Shown here one piece after another: positions 24,223 through 32,993 of a stretch of DNA of 33,630 nt. Numbering within the stretch: the first letter of the stretch is position 1; each line of letters opens with the position of its first letter. A program made the translations under genes and the position numbers. Source of the DNA: Planctomycetota bacterium (GTDB lineage Bacteria; Planctomycetota; Planctomycetia; Planctomycetales; Planctomycetaceae); NCBI GenBank assembly GCA_030836185.1, contig JAURQH010000063.1, positions 1-33,630 on the forward strand. The letters run 5' to 3'. The notes beneath the pieces are model-generated. The model was not told where the DNA came from and ran no database searches. It was given only the letters and a program-made list of their open reading frames with translations.

Positions 24223-25371
24223 ATGTCTGACTTCGCCGATTCACTTGCCAAACATTCTCTCTGGAACCGGGCAATCGATGTTTGTCAAAAGTGGTCTTTT
24301 GATGATCGCATTCCCGCGATGTCAGTCATGGTGGGAACGAACGAGGAATCGGTCGGCCCTTTCTGTTTTGGGCGACGCAAACTGAATGATGCCCCCGTCG
24401 CCGATTCCCCCGATTCTGACGAGACATTTTTTTTGATTGCTTCCATCACAAAGCCGATTCTGGCGATGGGAATTCTCCAATTGGTCGAGCGGGGAGAATT
24501 GTTGCTGGGAACAAAAGTGAGTGATGTGATTCCCGAACTTGGCAGAGCCGGGACGTACGGAATTACGATCCGTCATCTACTCACGCATACATCGGGCCTT
24601 CCCGACATGCTTCCCAATAATCGGGAGCTCCGAGAAAGTCACGCGGCTCTCTCCGAATTTGTGAAGGGAACTTGCAGCGTCGAATTAGCATTTTCGACAG
24701 GCCGAGATGCCTCTTACTCAAGCATGGGTTTCACCTTGTTAGGTGAAATGATTCAGCGAGTCACCGGGCAAACTGCCGCCGTCTATCTGCAACAAAATTT
24801 GTTTGAGCCGCTTGGAATGCACGACACGGTCTTGGGCGCTCCTGCGGAATGGTATGAAGGCGATCGTCCAAAAATTGAGCGTGTTGCCGAAAGTCGTATT
24901 CCTGCGGAATGGGATTTGGGAGAAGATTGGAACTGGAATAGTCGTTACTGGCGGACTTTGGGTGCTCCCTGGGGAGGTGTGATTTCCTCTGCATCTGATT
25001 TGTCCCGCTTTGCCCGCATGATGCTCGGTGAGGGAGAATTGGAAGGGCGACGAGTATTATCCCGGCAATCCATCCGGGCAGCGATTTCCAATCAACTCGA
25101 TGTTCTGAAAGACATCCCCGAGCAAACCCGCCGTTGCCGCTCTTGGGGATTGGGCTGGAGGCGCCATTGGCCCGCTCATTCGGCCAACTTTGGAGATTTG
25201 CTCAGTCCAAACAGTTTTGGACATTGGGGCGCCACGGGAACCGTCCTGTGGGTTGATCCCAAAGCTGAAATTTGGGCCGTGATTTTGACGACGGAACCTC
25301 AAGAACCACGCGGAACATTGCTCGCTCGGCTCTCAAACTTGGTCGCGGCTTCTCTGGGTGATATTTCTTAG
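24223..25371 (+). CDS. Serine hydrolase of the beta-lactamase/PBP4* family (class C-like)
   Basis: The 382-residue protein belongs to the Beta-lactamase (PF00144) group, which includes esterases, D-aminopeptidases and class C beta-lactamases. The motifs are Ser74-x-x-Lys77 in IASITKPIL, Tyr165-Ser-Ser in DASYSSMGF (YxN becomes YSS), and His334-Trp-Gly in FGHWGATGT, in place of KTG. The stretch IRHLLTHTSGLPDM is the typical family fingerprint. There is no signal peptide, so it is probably cytoplasmic or non-classical and more likely an esterase or peptidase than a true antibiotic-resistance enzyme. It follows the STAS gene by 10 bp. No substrate can be assigned. Confidence 0.88.
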   Translation: MSDFADSLAKHSLWNRAIDVCQKWSFDDRIPAMSVMVGTNEESVGPFCFGRRKLNDAPVADSPDSDETFFLIASITKPILAMGILQLVERGELLLGTKVSDVIPELGRAGTYGITIRHLLTHTSGLPDMLPNNRELRESHAALSEFVKGTCSVELAFSTGRDASYSSMGFTLLGEMIQRVTGQTAAVYLQQNLFEPLGMHDTVLGAPAEWYEGDRPKIERVAESRIPAEWDLGEDWNWNSRYWRTLGAPWGGVISSASDLSRFARMMLGEGELEGRRVLSRQSIRAAISNQLDVLKDIPEQTRRCRSWGLGWRRHWPAHSANFGDLLSPNSFGHWGATGTVLWVDPKAEIWAVILTTEPQEPRGTLLARLSNLVAASLGDIS

Positions 25372-25395
25372 TTTTGGCGATAGGTTCCGGGTTGC

Positions 25396-25423
25396 TTGAA
25401 CCAGACATCCTGCTTGTTATACT
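25396..25423 (+). promoter_or_regulatory. Promoter candidate of tRNA-Leu
   Basis: TTGAAC (25396-25401) and TATACT (25418-25423) are 16 bp apart and read toward the tRNA gene at 25511. They leave an 80-nt leader to be removed by RNase P. Confidence 0.55.
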
Positions 25424-25510
25424 ACTTCGCAGACTTTTTTCTTCCTGAAGATTTTTGTTTTTCGGGGAGAACCCTCGTCCGACACATCGTGTCGGTCTTG
25501 TATGCGAATC

Positions 25511-25596
<86 letters not shown>

Positions 25597-25754
25597 TTTT
25601 TTCAGAGGCGTGGTCGAGTTGCCAACTCCGACGACAATCCTCTTGCTTGATGGCCGTTTCCTGTCTGCGGTGGTGTTTTCTCCACGACCTCAATCTCTCC
25701 TGATCGATTTTTGCCTTTAGATCTCTCCTCTTTTTATCACACAACAGGTCTCTG

Positions 25755-26222
25755 TCAGATCGTCTCACCCACCATCACGGGTTCCCGATTATTGCGTGTC
25801 ATCACTTCGTAGTAATGTGTGGCTGGCTGGGTGAGAACATACACATGCTGTTTGCGGTCACAATCTTTCACGACGACCCCCTTGAGACCCTCTCTCACCT
25901 GATACCATACACCACGGTCCCAGGCGAATGATGCCGGGATGAAAACTTCTCGAGGTCTCAAGTGATGCCACGCTCCGGCTTCCAGACTTTCCTGAGAGCA
26001 CCAGGCTGAGACAGGTAACTTATTATGCCGGTTACGATTTCCCCAAGACAAAATTAAGAATTGCCCTTCATGCCAGAGAGGAAGAACGGGGAAACGCTCG
26101 GCCAACAAAAAACGGAACTCGATATTCCCTTCCCCACGCCGAATGATTCGCTCACTTAACTCGTAGCGCTCAATGAGTGATTCGGGGATCTCACATTGGG
26201 AGAGGGCAATTCCTTGACACAT
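25755..26222 (-). CDS. SRAP/HMCES-like protein (divergent), coupled to Y-family polymerase
   Basis: The 155-residue protein starts ATG-TGT (Met-Cys) one base inside the stop of the polymerase gene (TAATG). SRAP (YedK/HMCES) proteins use Cys2, exposed after Met removal, to cross-link abasic sites. Here the order MCQGIALSQ, then FLILSWGNR (SRAP: RWGLIPSW), REVFIPASFAWDRGVWY (SRAP: RCLIPADGFYEW) and VYVLTQPATHYYEVMTRNNREPVMV (SRAP: TTEAN...HDRMPVIL) follows the SRAP outline. The classical NARAE motif is not recognisable and the HDRMP His is replaced (NNREP), so cross-linking is uncertain. Length is short for SRAP (usually above 200). Coupling to a lesion-bypass polymerase fits a DNA-damage role. 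The assignment is by pattern, moderate at best; the gene itself is firm. Confidence 0.7.
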   Translation of the reverse strand: MCQGIALSQCEIPESLIERYELSERIIRRGEGNIEFRFLLAERFPVLPLWHEGQFLILSWGNRNRHNKLPVSAWCSQESLEAGAWHHLRPREVFIPASFAWDRGVWYQVREGLKGVVVKDCDRKQHVYVLTQPATHYYEVMTRNNREPVMVGETI

Positions 26223-27493
26223 TAGAAGCACATTTTCCCCTGCACGTCGCAGATGTCGTAGTCGTTTGTTTCGTCGGCATAGATTTCGGGTAAGTGTAAA
26301 GTTTCACCGGAGCGAATGGCAAAACGTCCGACCTTTTGATTGATTTGTTGCTTGAGCGTCGCGAGCTGATCAATGGGAGACTCGGTAATCGGACGACCAT
26401 CGTGCGTTGAATAAGTGGTCTCGAACAGCGTACGCTGGATCTCGTTCCGATAGCTCAACTTCTCGGCAATCAGGTGCATATGGCTGATCGCTTTGTCTCG
26501 ACTGTCAGAACGATCCAGCATTTCGCGGAAGACCGCACAGAGTAACTTGAATGAGTTGGTGGGTTCAGAAAGCACAACATGTCCTCCCCAGCCATAATCG
26601 TTCGGGCGTTCCAGGCTTAAGGAAAACTTTCGGGCAAACACTCCATGAAAGTCCATCGCTTCAATCAGTCTTTCCACATTGCGAACAGCCCAGGCATGTT
26701 GTTGTTTTGCGATAGCTGTTTTTCCTCCCAAGCTTCCGCCGCGTGAAATTGCTTTGTGAGGTGGTCGGGAAGTGGCGATCTTGTTGATCGACTCACCTTG
26801 CAGTTCGTACCACAACGCCTCTCCCTTGATGGTGAGTAGATTTTGAATGAATTTGCTGTCCGCTCGAATGAAATCGAGGCAGTTGAAAATTCTATGTTGT
26901 TCCAGTTTGGCCTGGGATCGTCGCCCCACTCCGCAGAGTTCGCCAACGGGGATTGACTTCAGATAATCAAACCGTTGTTTGTCGGTCAGTTCGTGCAGTG
27001 TGTGGACTCCGAACGGCTTGGAGGTATCACTGCCGAGCTTTGCCATGGTTTTTGATTCACCAATCCCAATGGAGACAGGGACTCCAACCTCTTGCAACAT
27101 TCGTTGTTGGAGTTGCAAAGCGGCTTCCCGCATTGAGCCACCAAAGACACGGGGTAACTCGCTCGCATCGAAGAACATTTCATCAATGGAGTAATACTCG
27201 ACCAAGGGAGAAACGTCTGCCAACACATCCAGCATTTTGCGACTGAGCACTTCGTACCAGCGAAAGTCTCTTTTCACAAAGACGGCTTCCGGGCAAATTT
27301 TCCGGGCCTCCCAAATTGGAACCCTCGTCTTCACACCGGCCGCTTTGAGTTCGTAGCTCTTGGCGATGACGCAAGCGCCCTGATTACCGAGCACCCCCAC
27401 GGGGATCCCGCGCAGGCACGGAAACCGCACTCGTTCGGCGGAAACGTAGAAACAGTCGGAGTCAAGATGACCTATGGGAGATGAGATTGGCAT
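26222..27493 (-). CDS. Y-family DNA polymerase (DinB/UmuC-like translesion polymerase)
   Basis: The 423-residue protein (from ATG27493) shows the Y-family catalytic acids: Asp11 in GHLDSDCFYVSAE, and Asp104-Glu105 in EYYSIDEMFFD. The finger segment has ACVIAKSYELKAAGVKTRVPI. The thumb/HhH region is IPVGELCGVGRRSQAKLE, and a little-finger domain follows. This enzyme copies damaged DNA with low fidelity. YELKAAGVKTRVPIWEA is closer to UmuC-type than DinB-type sequence, but no UmuD is adjacent. The upstream ATG27502 lies inside the -10 box, so Met4 at 27493 is preferred and the transcript may be leaderless. The downstream SRAP-like gene overlaps by one base. An operator-like palindrome covers the -10 box. 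Confidence 0.93.
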   Translation of the reverse strand: MPISSPIGHLDSDCFYVSAERVRFPCLRGIPVGVLGNQGACVIAKSYELKAAGVKTRVPIWEARKICPEAVFVKRDFRWYEVLSRKMLDVLADVSPLVEYYSIDEMFFDASELPRVFGGSMREAALQLQQRMLQEVGVPVSIGIGESKTMAKLGSDTSKPFGVHTLHELTDKQRFDYLKSIPVGELCGVGRRSQAKLEQHRIFNCLDFIRADSKFIQNLLTIKGEALWYELQGESINKIATSRPPHKAISRGGSLGGKTAIAKQQHAWAVRNVERLIEAMDFHGVFARKFSLSLERPNDYGWGGHVVLSEPTNSFKLLCAVFREMLDRSDSRDKAISHMHLIAEKLSYRNEIQRTLFETTYSTHDGRPITESPIDQLATLKQQINQKVGRFAIRSGETLHLPEIYADETNDYDICDVQGKMCF

Positions 27494-27499
27494 AGTATT

Positions 27500-27517
27500 C
27501 ATATATACCCATATATG
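27500..27517. promoter_or_regulatory. Palindrome over the polymerase promoter (operator candidate)
   Basis: CATATAT-ACCC-ATATATG is a perfect 7+7 palindrome that includes the whole -10 box of the polymerase promoter. A dimeric repressor bound here would block transcription. It does not match the E. coli LexA box (CTG-N10-CAG) or the CGAACATATGTTCG type, so the regulator is unknown. Confidence 0.5.
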
Positions 27518-27529
27518 TAATTATGTCAA
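27502..27529 (-). promoter_or_regulatory. Promoter of the Y-family polymerase operon
   Basis: On the minus strand a perfect TTGACA (27529-27524) is separated by 16 bp from TATATA (27507-27502). Transcription would start near 27493-27496, essentially at the ATG of the polymerase, giving a leader of zero to three nucleotides and no ribosome site. Confidence 0.72.
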
Positions 27530-28169
27530 CCTTCTGTTTCGGGCCAATCGTAAGGTCGCCGAGGGATCGGTGCTACTCAGAATTGGGTTTTTCCGCCGCG
27601 CCGCCGTGAGTTGGCGTGAGATATTCTTTCATTGTTGCCCAGCCACACATCAGTGTTGGCCTAAGACAACACATTTTCTGATTTTATCTGCGACATCCGC
27701 GGTTCAATGTTTGACGGACAATCACCAGGGGCTTCCGTTTCACGGAGCGCCCGCCGCCACCCTGTGTTAACTTCATTCGTTTGATTCGAGTCATTCATTG
27801 TTCATCAATGACGACCACTGCAACGTGAGAAAGAGAGTGACCTCGCGTGACATCGAAAATGCGTCCACAGAAAAAACAGCCTCTCTTCAAAACAATGCAA
27901 TCGATGCAAAACGAACGATGCCAATAAGTTGCTCAAGAGTATGGAAGATTCGGAATGAAGATTCGGCAACATTTGATTCAACATTCGGTCAAGGTGTGTC
28001 CCCGAATCTTGACATCTTGAACTCTTGAAACGGCTGTTGAGTGTTCGGAATGAGAGTGGTCGTACAGGATGGCGGGTTGTACTCTGCGCAAAAGCTCCCG
28101 AATAGATACTCAATGTTTTGTTGGGGGTGACTTGCCGTACTCGACGCACTCAGACTGCCTGTTCAACTT
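27530..28169. other. Intergenic region, 640 bp, no convincing gene
   Basis: This lies between the divergently placed polymerase promoter and the stop of the TatD-like gene. Short open frames on both strands have no ribosome site and no protein-like composition. It contains a small hairpin at about 27727-27751 (GGGC-TTCCG / CGGAG-C-GCCC) and a set of nested repeats at 27933-28028, listed separately. No tRNA or known riboswitch pattern was recognised. It might contain a non-coding RNA or remnants of lost genes. Confidence 0.4.
27933..28028. repeat. Nested inverted and direct repeats
   Basis: Outer arms TCAAGAGT (27933-27940) and ACTCTTGA (28021-28028) are perfect complements. Inside, GAAGATTCGG occurs twice (27944-27953 and 27957-27966), and its 9-nt complement CCGAATCTT occurs once (28002-28010). 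Two alternative inner stems are therefore possible with one shared partner. Neither strand has a following T-run. A structured RNA is possible but unproven. Confidence 0.4.
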
Positions 28170-28994
28170 TCACTCACCACGCTGCTCCGGTGGTGTGAAC
28201 TGGAACCGTTTAGAGAGTGAGAAGAATCCCAACGGGTTTTCGTAGACGACTTTTTTGATCTTCGCTTCGTTCAAACCGCGTTTTCGCATTTCCATGATGA
28301 AGTCGGCGACGGCGGTTGGTTTGGACGGTCCCCAATCTCCCGCCGAGTTCGCCATGATGCGTTCGTCGCCCGCCATCTCGATGATGTCGGCAGCGCGGGC
28401 GGGAGTACATTTGGTGGTGGGATAGAGTGTCATGCCGCACCAGAAGCCGTTGTCCAAAGCGAGTTTGACCGTGTGTTCTTCGACGTGATCGATAAGGATG
28501 CGACCGGGATCGATTTTCGAGTTCTCTTTGATCATGTCGATGATCATCCGCGTCCCTTTATATTTGTCCGACAGATGAGGCGTGTGGATCAGAATCAGTT
28601 CATCGGTTTTCGCGGCAAGCTCCAAATGTTCTCGGAAGATGGTGCATTCGTTCGGCGTGTTTTTGTTGAGTCCAATTTCGCCGATGCCGAGGACGTTGGG
28701 TTTGTCGAGGAACTCGGGGATCATGGCGATCACTTCACGTGACAGCTCAACATTCTCGGCTTCTTTGGCGTTGATGCAGAGCCAAGTGTAATGTTGGATG
28801 CCGACGGCGGCGGCCCGCTTCGGTTCAAAGTCGGTCAGTTGACGGAAGTAATCACGGAAGCCTTCGACGCTACCGCGATCATAACCGGCCCAGAAAGCAG
28901 GTTCGCTGATGGCCGTGCAGCCCATTCTCGCCATGATTTCGTAGTCGTCGGTTGTTCGGGAAACCATGTGAACGTGTGGGTCGATGAAATACAT
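28170..28994 (-). CDS. TatD-like metal-dependent hydrolase, EboB-like
   Basis: The 274-residue protein keeps the full amidohydrolase metal site: His7-x-His9 (DPHVHM), Glu106 (GIGEIGLN), His137 (LIHTPH), His170 (LIDHVEEHT) and Asp220 (SAGDWG). The start MYFIDPHVHMVSRTTDDYEIM and the AFWAGYDRGSVEGFRDYF stretch resemble, from memory, EboB, the TatD-like member of the ebo operon, which is involved in moving precursors to the periplasm in algae and cyanobacteria. No other ebo genes are here. ATG28994 has GAGG 7 nt upstream; an in-frame upstream extension lacks a ribosome site. A small protein gene lies upstream on the same strand. Substrate unknown. Confidence 0.9.
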   Translation of the reverse strand: MYFIDPHVHMVSRTTDDYEIMARMGCTAISEPAFWAGYDRGSVEGFRDYFRQLTDFEPKRAAAVGIQHYTWLCINAKEAENVELSREVIAMIPEFLDKPNVLGIGEIGLNKNTPNECTIFREHLELAAKTDELILIHTPHLSDKYKGTRMIIDMIKENSKIDPGRILIDHVEEHTVKLALDNGFWCGMTLYPTTKCTPARAADIIEMAGDERIMANSAGDWGPSKPTAVADFIMEMRKRGLNEAKIKKVVYENPLGFFSLSKRFQFTPPEQRGE

Positions 28995-29039
28995 GTTGTG
29001 GCCTCGGTTGCTGATTGTGTGTCTTGCGATTACAAGCTG

Positions 29040-29143
29040 GCCGGTAGAACCGGCTCTGCGGCTAATTGTTAGCACTGCTGGGCAAGCCAGTAGCGACACC
29101 CGAATTTAATATGTTTGTACGATGAGCTGGGACCAGTCCCAGC
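29040..29143. repeat. Cluster of three small palindromes (REP-like)
   Basis: Between the TatD-like and small-protein genes lie GCCGGT-AGA-ACCGGC (29040-29054), an imperfect CTGCTGG / CCAGTAG hairpin (about 29075-29092), and GCTGGGA-CCAG-TCCCAGC (29126-29143). None has a T-run. The middle unit resembles an interspersed palindromic element I recall from planctomycete genomes, but I cannot verify that here. Confidence 0.45.
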
Positions 29144-29177
29144 CCACAACGAATTACTAATTCTTAGTTTCTAATTC

Positions 29178-29429
29178 CTACTTCCCGTTCCAGCCGTCTT
29201 CATATTGATCGCTGAAGTGTAACTGAACTTGGGCAGCCCGACCGGCTCCCTGTTGTTTGAGCAGGTCGATTCCTCCCTGTAACAACGCCATTTGTTCGTG
29301 ATTTTCGATGGTCTCAGAACCTTCTGCACGGTCGATGCGGTCCAGAGCGGCTGCCAGATCAAGGATCAAGCATCTCATGTTGAGGAAATCCTGTTCCAGA
29401 ATCTCTTGAGCAGATCGTGTGGTGGGCAT
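29178..29429 (-). CDS. Small helical protein of unknown function (83 aa)
   Basis: The ATG has AGGA 9 nt upstream. The product is helical and charged: SAQEILEQDFLNMRCLILDLAAALDRIDRAEGS, then MALLQGGIDLLKQQGAGRAAQVQLHFSDQYEDGWNG. The regular LAAALDRIDRA and RAxQVQLxFSDxYxDxW segments look conserved rather than random, and similar small proteins occur in other phyla as far as I recall. It has no signal peptide. It precedes the TatD-like gene on the same strand with a 183-bp gap, so they may be co-transcribed. Function unknown. Confidence 0.75.
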   Translation of the reverse strand: MPTTRSAQEILEQDFLNMRCLILDLAAALDRIDRAEGSETIENHEQMALLQGGIDLLKQQGAGRAAQVQLHFSDQYEDGWNGK

Positions 29430-29775
29430 GTTGGGATTCCTGTCGGAAAATGTCGCAGTCCAATGATGTAACGATGTCCTAACATCGTATCTGAAATCAC
29501 TTTAGCTGACAAATCGATCTCTCCTGATGTTTCCAGGTTTGCAAATTTACAGAGAGTCTACGGGGAAGGGCTGTTCACCCGATTTCGGGTTTCGGGAGTC
29601 GTATTTCACCGATTGTAATGATTGTTTCAAGGATACCGGTTTTTTGGCCGATTTTAAGAGATAAGCACTCGGAGCGTGTCGATGCGCTCACATTCTCTGT
29701 TTGCTTGAAACCGTTCTTGGGCGGCTCCTTTCGGGTGTACAACCCACCGCCGGGAACAAGATGAGGAATCGATCC
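29430..29775. other. Divergent intergenic region, 346 bp
   Basis: It holds the promoters of the minus-strand small protein and the plus-strand secreted protein. A perfect 7-bp inverted repeat ACGATGT-CCTA-ACATCGT lies at 29471-29488, 42 bp before the small-protein start, and could be an operator or leader hairpin. A tight CCCGA-TT-TCGGG repeat lies at about 29578-29590. No -35/-10 pair is convincing. A TTG-initiated upstream extension of the secreted-protein frame is not supported. Confidence 0.45.
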
Positions 29776-31437
29776 ATGAGAAGACTCACACGTCCATTCG
29801 TTACTCGAATCGCGATCACGGCACTCTTGCTGGCATCATCGTCTACGATGATTTCCGCGCAAGAAGGGCCGAAGAAAGTCTTTACGAATCGAACGAGATT
29901 CCAAATTCCCATTCGCTACAACCAAGAAGAAATGTCGCGATTGGGGATCAAAGAAATTCGCCTCTATACCTCAATCGATCAGGGACGACGTTGGCAACTT
30001 GCTCAGACGGTCCCTCCCGAAACACAAAAATTTGATTTCCGCGCCACTGCGGATGGAGAATATTGGTTTGCCGTCAAAACTCTCGATGGAACCAACAATC
30101 TGATTCCGGGAGGAGCGACAACTTCTCCGGCATTGAAAATCGTCGTCGACACCACGAAGCCCGTTTTCAAACTGCAATTGCAGCCAGCAGAAGCGGGGCA
30201 GGTGCGACTTGCCTGGAATGCTGTGGACCGTTGGCTGAATGCAGAGAAAATGACGCTCGAATATCGTCAACCGGGTGGTCAGGATTGGCAGCCTATTAAA
30301 GTATTGCCGAAAGCAAGTGGTGAAACGACCTGGTCTGTCGCAGCGGGTGGAATTGTTGCGGTGCGCGGTTCTATCACAGACTTATCCGGGAATGTCGGTT
30401 CGAATCAGTTGCAAATCAATGTGACTCCCGCATCAAGCGAGCGTCCAAAACCAGCCGAACCGGATTTCTCGCGTCCCGTCGCCAGTGATACCAAAGAGAC
30501 ACGTGAACCGACCGTTGCCGATACGAACGCTGGCGGAGCGGCTCCGTTCCCTTCCAATGCTTTTGAGCCTTCATCTCATCCTTTCAAAAGGAAGTTGGTG
30601 AATGAGCCAAAGATTCCGACCGTTGCCAATAATCCCTTCGCAGATGAAAAGCCACTCGACAGTCTGGATGATCCTATTGATGAATGGCATTCGACCGATG
30701 TTCCAGTTTCCGACGACAAGAAATCGCGTCCAGAGGAGTTGAAAGGCCGTTACACACGAGAATCGGAGCAACCGCTGGCGACTCGGCCAGTGGTTCCCAC
30801 TCGAATTGTACGCCAAACGAAATTCGATATCGGTTACGAACTCGATAACGTAGGAGCGTCCGGGATTTCGCAGGTGGAATTATTTATCACTCAGGATGAT
30901 GGCGCTCATTGGTGGCGTTACGGTGCCGATGAAGATCGTAAAAGTCCGTTTTCTGTCGAAGTCCCATTGCAGGGAACTTATGGATTCGCGATTCGTGTGC
31001 AAAGTGGTGCAGGACTTGCGAACGAGCCACCGGAAAATGGCACGGCTCCCGAAATGAATGTGATTGTCGATCAAACGGGACCATTAGCAGAACTGTTGGC
31101 CGTCAAACCGCTTAATGGGACAGAAGGAACACAACTGCTGATTCGTTGGCGTGTCTCTGACATACATCCCAGCGGTGCACCGGTCTCTTTGTCATACGCA
31201 GTCAACGAGCAAGGTCCATGGATTCCAATCACAGGCTGGCAAGCCGATGAACGTGAGTTCGCTTGGAAAGTGGGTTCGCAGGTTCCCGCGAAAGTGTTCG
31301 TCAAACTCGATGCCCGCGATGCTGCCGGGAACATCACGTCGATCATGAGCGAAGAAGCGATTGCCATCGACTTGGCGAAACCTTCCGCACGGATCGTTGA
31401 TGTTGAACCGAAAACAGGGAACGGCTTACAGAAATGA
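29776..31437 (+). CDS. Secreted protein with two fibronectin/Ig-like halves (553 aa)
   Basis: The chosen ATG29776 has GAGGA 8 nt upstream. Residues 1-28 form a signal peptide (FVTRIAITALLLASSSTMISA/QEG). The first half contains LYTSIDQGRRWQLAQTVPPE and the second ELFITQDDGAHWWRYGADE, two copies of a beta-strand motif like those in fibronectin III/Y_Y_Y-type sensor domains. Each is followed by a VVDTTKP or VDQTGP strand that opens a further beta-sandwich (RLAWNAVDRWLNAEKMTLEYRQ; LLIRWRVSDIHPSGAPVSLSYA). A Pro/Asp-rich linker (about 240-360) joins them. It is probably an envelope or extracellular structural or binding protein. It has no anchor or sorting signal. It is convergent with purB, 16 bp apart. 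Confidence 0.82.
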   Translation: MRRLTRPFVTRIAITALLLASSSTMISAQEGPKKVFTNRTRFQIPIRYNQEEMSRLGIKEIRLYTSIDQGRRWQLAQTVPPETQKFDFRATADGEYWFAVKTLDGTNNLIPGGATTSPALKIVVDTTKPVFKLQLQPAEAGQVRLAWNAVDRWLNAEKMTLEYRQPGGQDWQPIKVLPKASGETTWSVAAGGIVAVRGSITDLSGNVGSNQLQINVTPASSERPKPAEPDFSRPVASDTKETREPTVADTNAGGAAPFPSNAFEPSSHPFKRKLVNEPKIPTVANNPFADEKPLDSLDDPIDEWHSTDVPVSDDKKSRPEELKGRYTRESEQPLATRPVVPTRIVRQTKFDIGYELDNVGASGISQVELFITQDDGAHWWRYGADEDRKSPFSVEVPLQGTYGFAIRVQSGAGLANEPPENGTAPEMNVIVDQTGPLAELLAVKPLNGTEGTQLLIRWRVSDIHPSGAPVSLSYAVNEQGPWIPITGWQADEREFAWKVGSQVPAKVFVKLDARDAAGNITSIMSEEAIAIDLAKPSARIVDVEPKTGNGLQK

Positions 31438-31453
31438 TTTTGCCGTTGATCAC

Positions 31454-32890
31454 TCACACTTTCAGATCGACTTCGCCTTCTGAGTTTTTGAGGCTGTCTG
31501 CATATTTCTTCCGAATCGGTTCGACAACCTCCGCGAGGAATTCATCGACTTGTTGAGGGGCTCGGCCAATGTATTTTCGCGCGTCGAGCGCGTCTTTCAG
31601 ATTGACTTCTGCGAATCGATCATCTCCTTTGAGACGTTCAATTAAGTCGTTTTCGACGCCATGGACTTTGACTTGCTCGATCGCAGCGAGACTGTGAACG
31701 CGGATGACTTCGTGTAATTCCTGTCGGTCTCCACCCGCTCGCACTCCCGCCATTAGGAACTCTTCCGTTGCCATGAACGGCAGGACTTCATTGAGCTGTT
31801 TTTCGATCACTTTGGGATAAACTTCGATTCCCTCCATGATGTTTCGATAGATGAGTAGAATTGCATCAATCGCGAGGAAGGATTGAGGGAGAGACAAGCG
31901 TCGATTGGCCGAGTCATCGAGTGTTCGTTCCATCCACTGTGTGGCCATCGTATGTTCGCCGTTGGCACCAAGAGACATGGCAAAACGGGCCAACGAACAC
32001 ATTCGCTCGGCCCTCATGGGATTCTTTTTATAGGCCATCGCCGACGAACCGACCTGCTGCTTTCCGAACGGCTCGCCCATTTCGTTGCGATGTTGCAGAA
32101 TTCGCAGATCGTTTCCCGCTTTATGTGTGGTTTGGCCAATACCGGACAAAGTGTCCAGAATTTGGGCATCGACTTTGCGACTATAGGTCTGCCCGGTGAC
32201 TGCACAAACGTCGTCAAAGCCCATCTTGGCGGCGACCAGTTTTTCGAGTTCACGGACTTTCTGGTGATCGCCTTCAAAGAGTTGGAGGAAGGTGGCTTGT
32301 GTTCCCGTCGTTCCTTTCACAGAGCGAAAACGGAGAGTTGCCAGACGATATTCGAGTTCTTCGAGATCAAGGATGAGATCATAACACCATAATGTGGCTC
32401 GTTTGCCGACGGTCATTGGTTGAGCCGGTTGCAAGTGAGTGAAACCGAGGCAGGGCAGGTCGCGGTACTGTTGAGCGAATTTTGCCAGACGATCAATAAC
32501 AATGACTAAACGCTGTTTGGCCAATTCGAGACTTTCTCGCATCATGATCAATTCACTGTTATCGGTGACAAAGCAACTTGTTGCTCCCAAATGAATAATC
32601 GCACGGGCGTCTGGGCATTGGTCACCAAAGGTGTGGACATGAGCCATGACATCGTGACGCAACGCTTTCTCATGCTTGGCGGCAACATCAAAATCGATGT
32701 CGTCAACAGAGGATTTCATTTGCTCGATTTGAACCTCGGAGATATCGAGCCCTAATTCTCGCTGAGACTCGGCCAAAGCGATCCAGAGTTTCCGCCAGGT
32801 GGAATGTTTCTTTTGAGATGACCAAAGGGCGGCCATTTCAGGAGAGGCATAGCGGGTGAGAAGCGGGTTTTCGTAAAGATCGTGGCTCAC
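31454..32890 (-). CDS. purB: Adenylosuccinate lyase
   Basis: The 478-residue cytoplasmic enzyme removes fumarate from SAICAR and from adenylosuccinate in purine synthesis. The fumarate lyase signature [16 protein letters not shown] is at 281-296, including the catalytic Ser loop; the general-acid His152 lies in [10 protein letters not shown]. The [10 protein letters not shown] motif is at 79-88 and [11 protein letters not shown] at 101-111. It resembles the longer, animal-type branch of PurB rather than the 430-residue Bacillus type (by length and motif; family-level judgement). The start is GTG at 32890, with no upstream in-frame ATG nearby and a weak ribosome site. It is apparently monocistronic. 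Confidence 0.96.
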   Translation of the reverse strand: MSHDLYENPLLTRYASPEMAALWSSQKKHSTWRKLWIALAESQRELGLDISEVQIEQMKSSVDDIDFDVAAKHEKALRHDVMAHVHTFGDQCPDARAIIHLGATSCFVTDNSELIMMRESLELAKQRLVIVIDRLAKFAQQYRDLPCLGFTHLQPAQPMTVGKRATLWCYDLILDLEELEYRLATLRFRSVKGTTGTQATFLQLFEGDHQKVRELEKLVAAKMGFDDVCAVTGQTYSRKVDAQILDTLSGIGQTTHKAGNDLRILQHRNEMGEPFGKQQVGSSAMAYKKNPMRAERMCSLARFAMSLGANGEHTMATQWMERTLDDSANRRLSLPQSFLAIDAILLIYRNIMEGIEVYPKVIEKQLNEVLPFMATEEFLMAGVRAGGDRQELHEVIRVHSLAAIEQVKVHGVENDLIERLKGDDRFAEVNLKDALDARKYIGRAPQQVDEFLAEVVEPIRKKYADSLKNSEGEVDLKV

Positions 32891-32993
32891 GGCAGTTGTC
32901 TTTCGTTGTAGATCACAGCGGGACGAAAGAATATTGTAGCGTGAGAAAGGTGGGGCGTCTTCCCGGAGGAAGTCGTCATTGATATCAGCGCAT

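Noticed and set aside
27798-28149. Open frames on both strands of the intergenic region
   Set aside because: No ribosome sites, no hydrophobic core pattern, and the two frames exclude each other.
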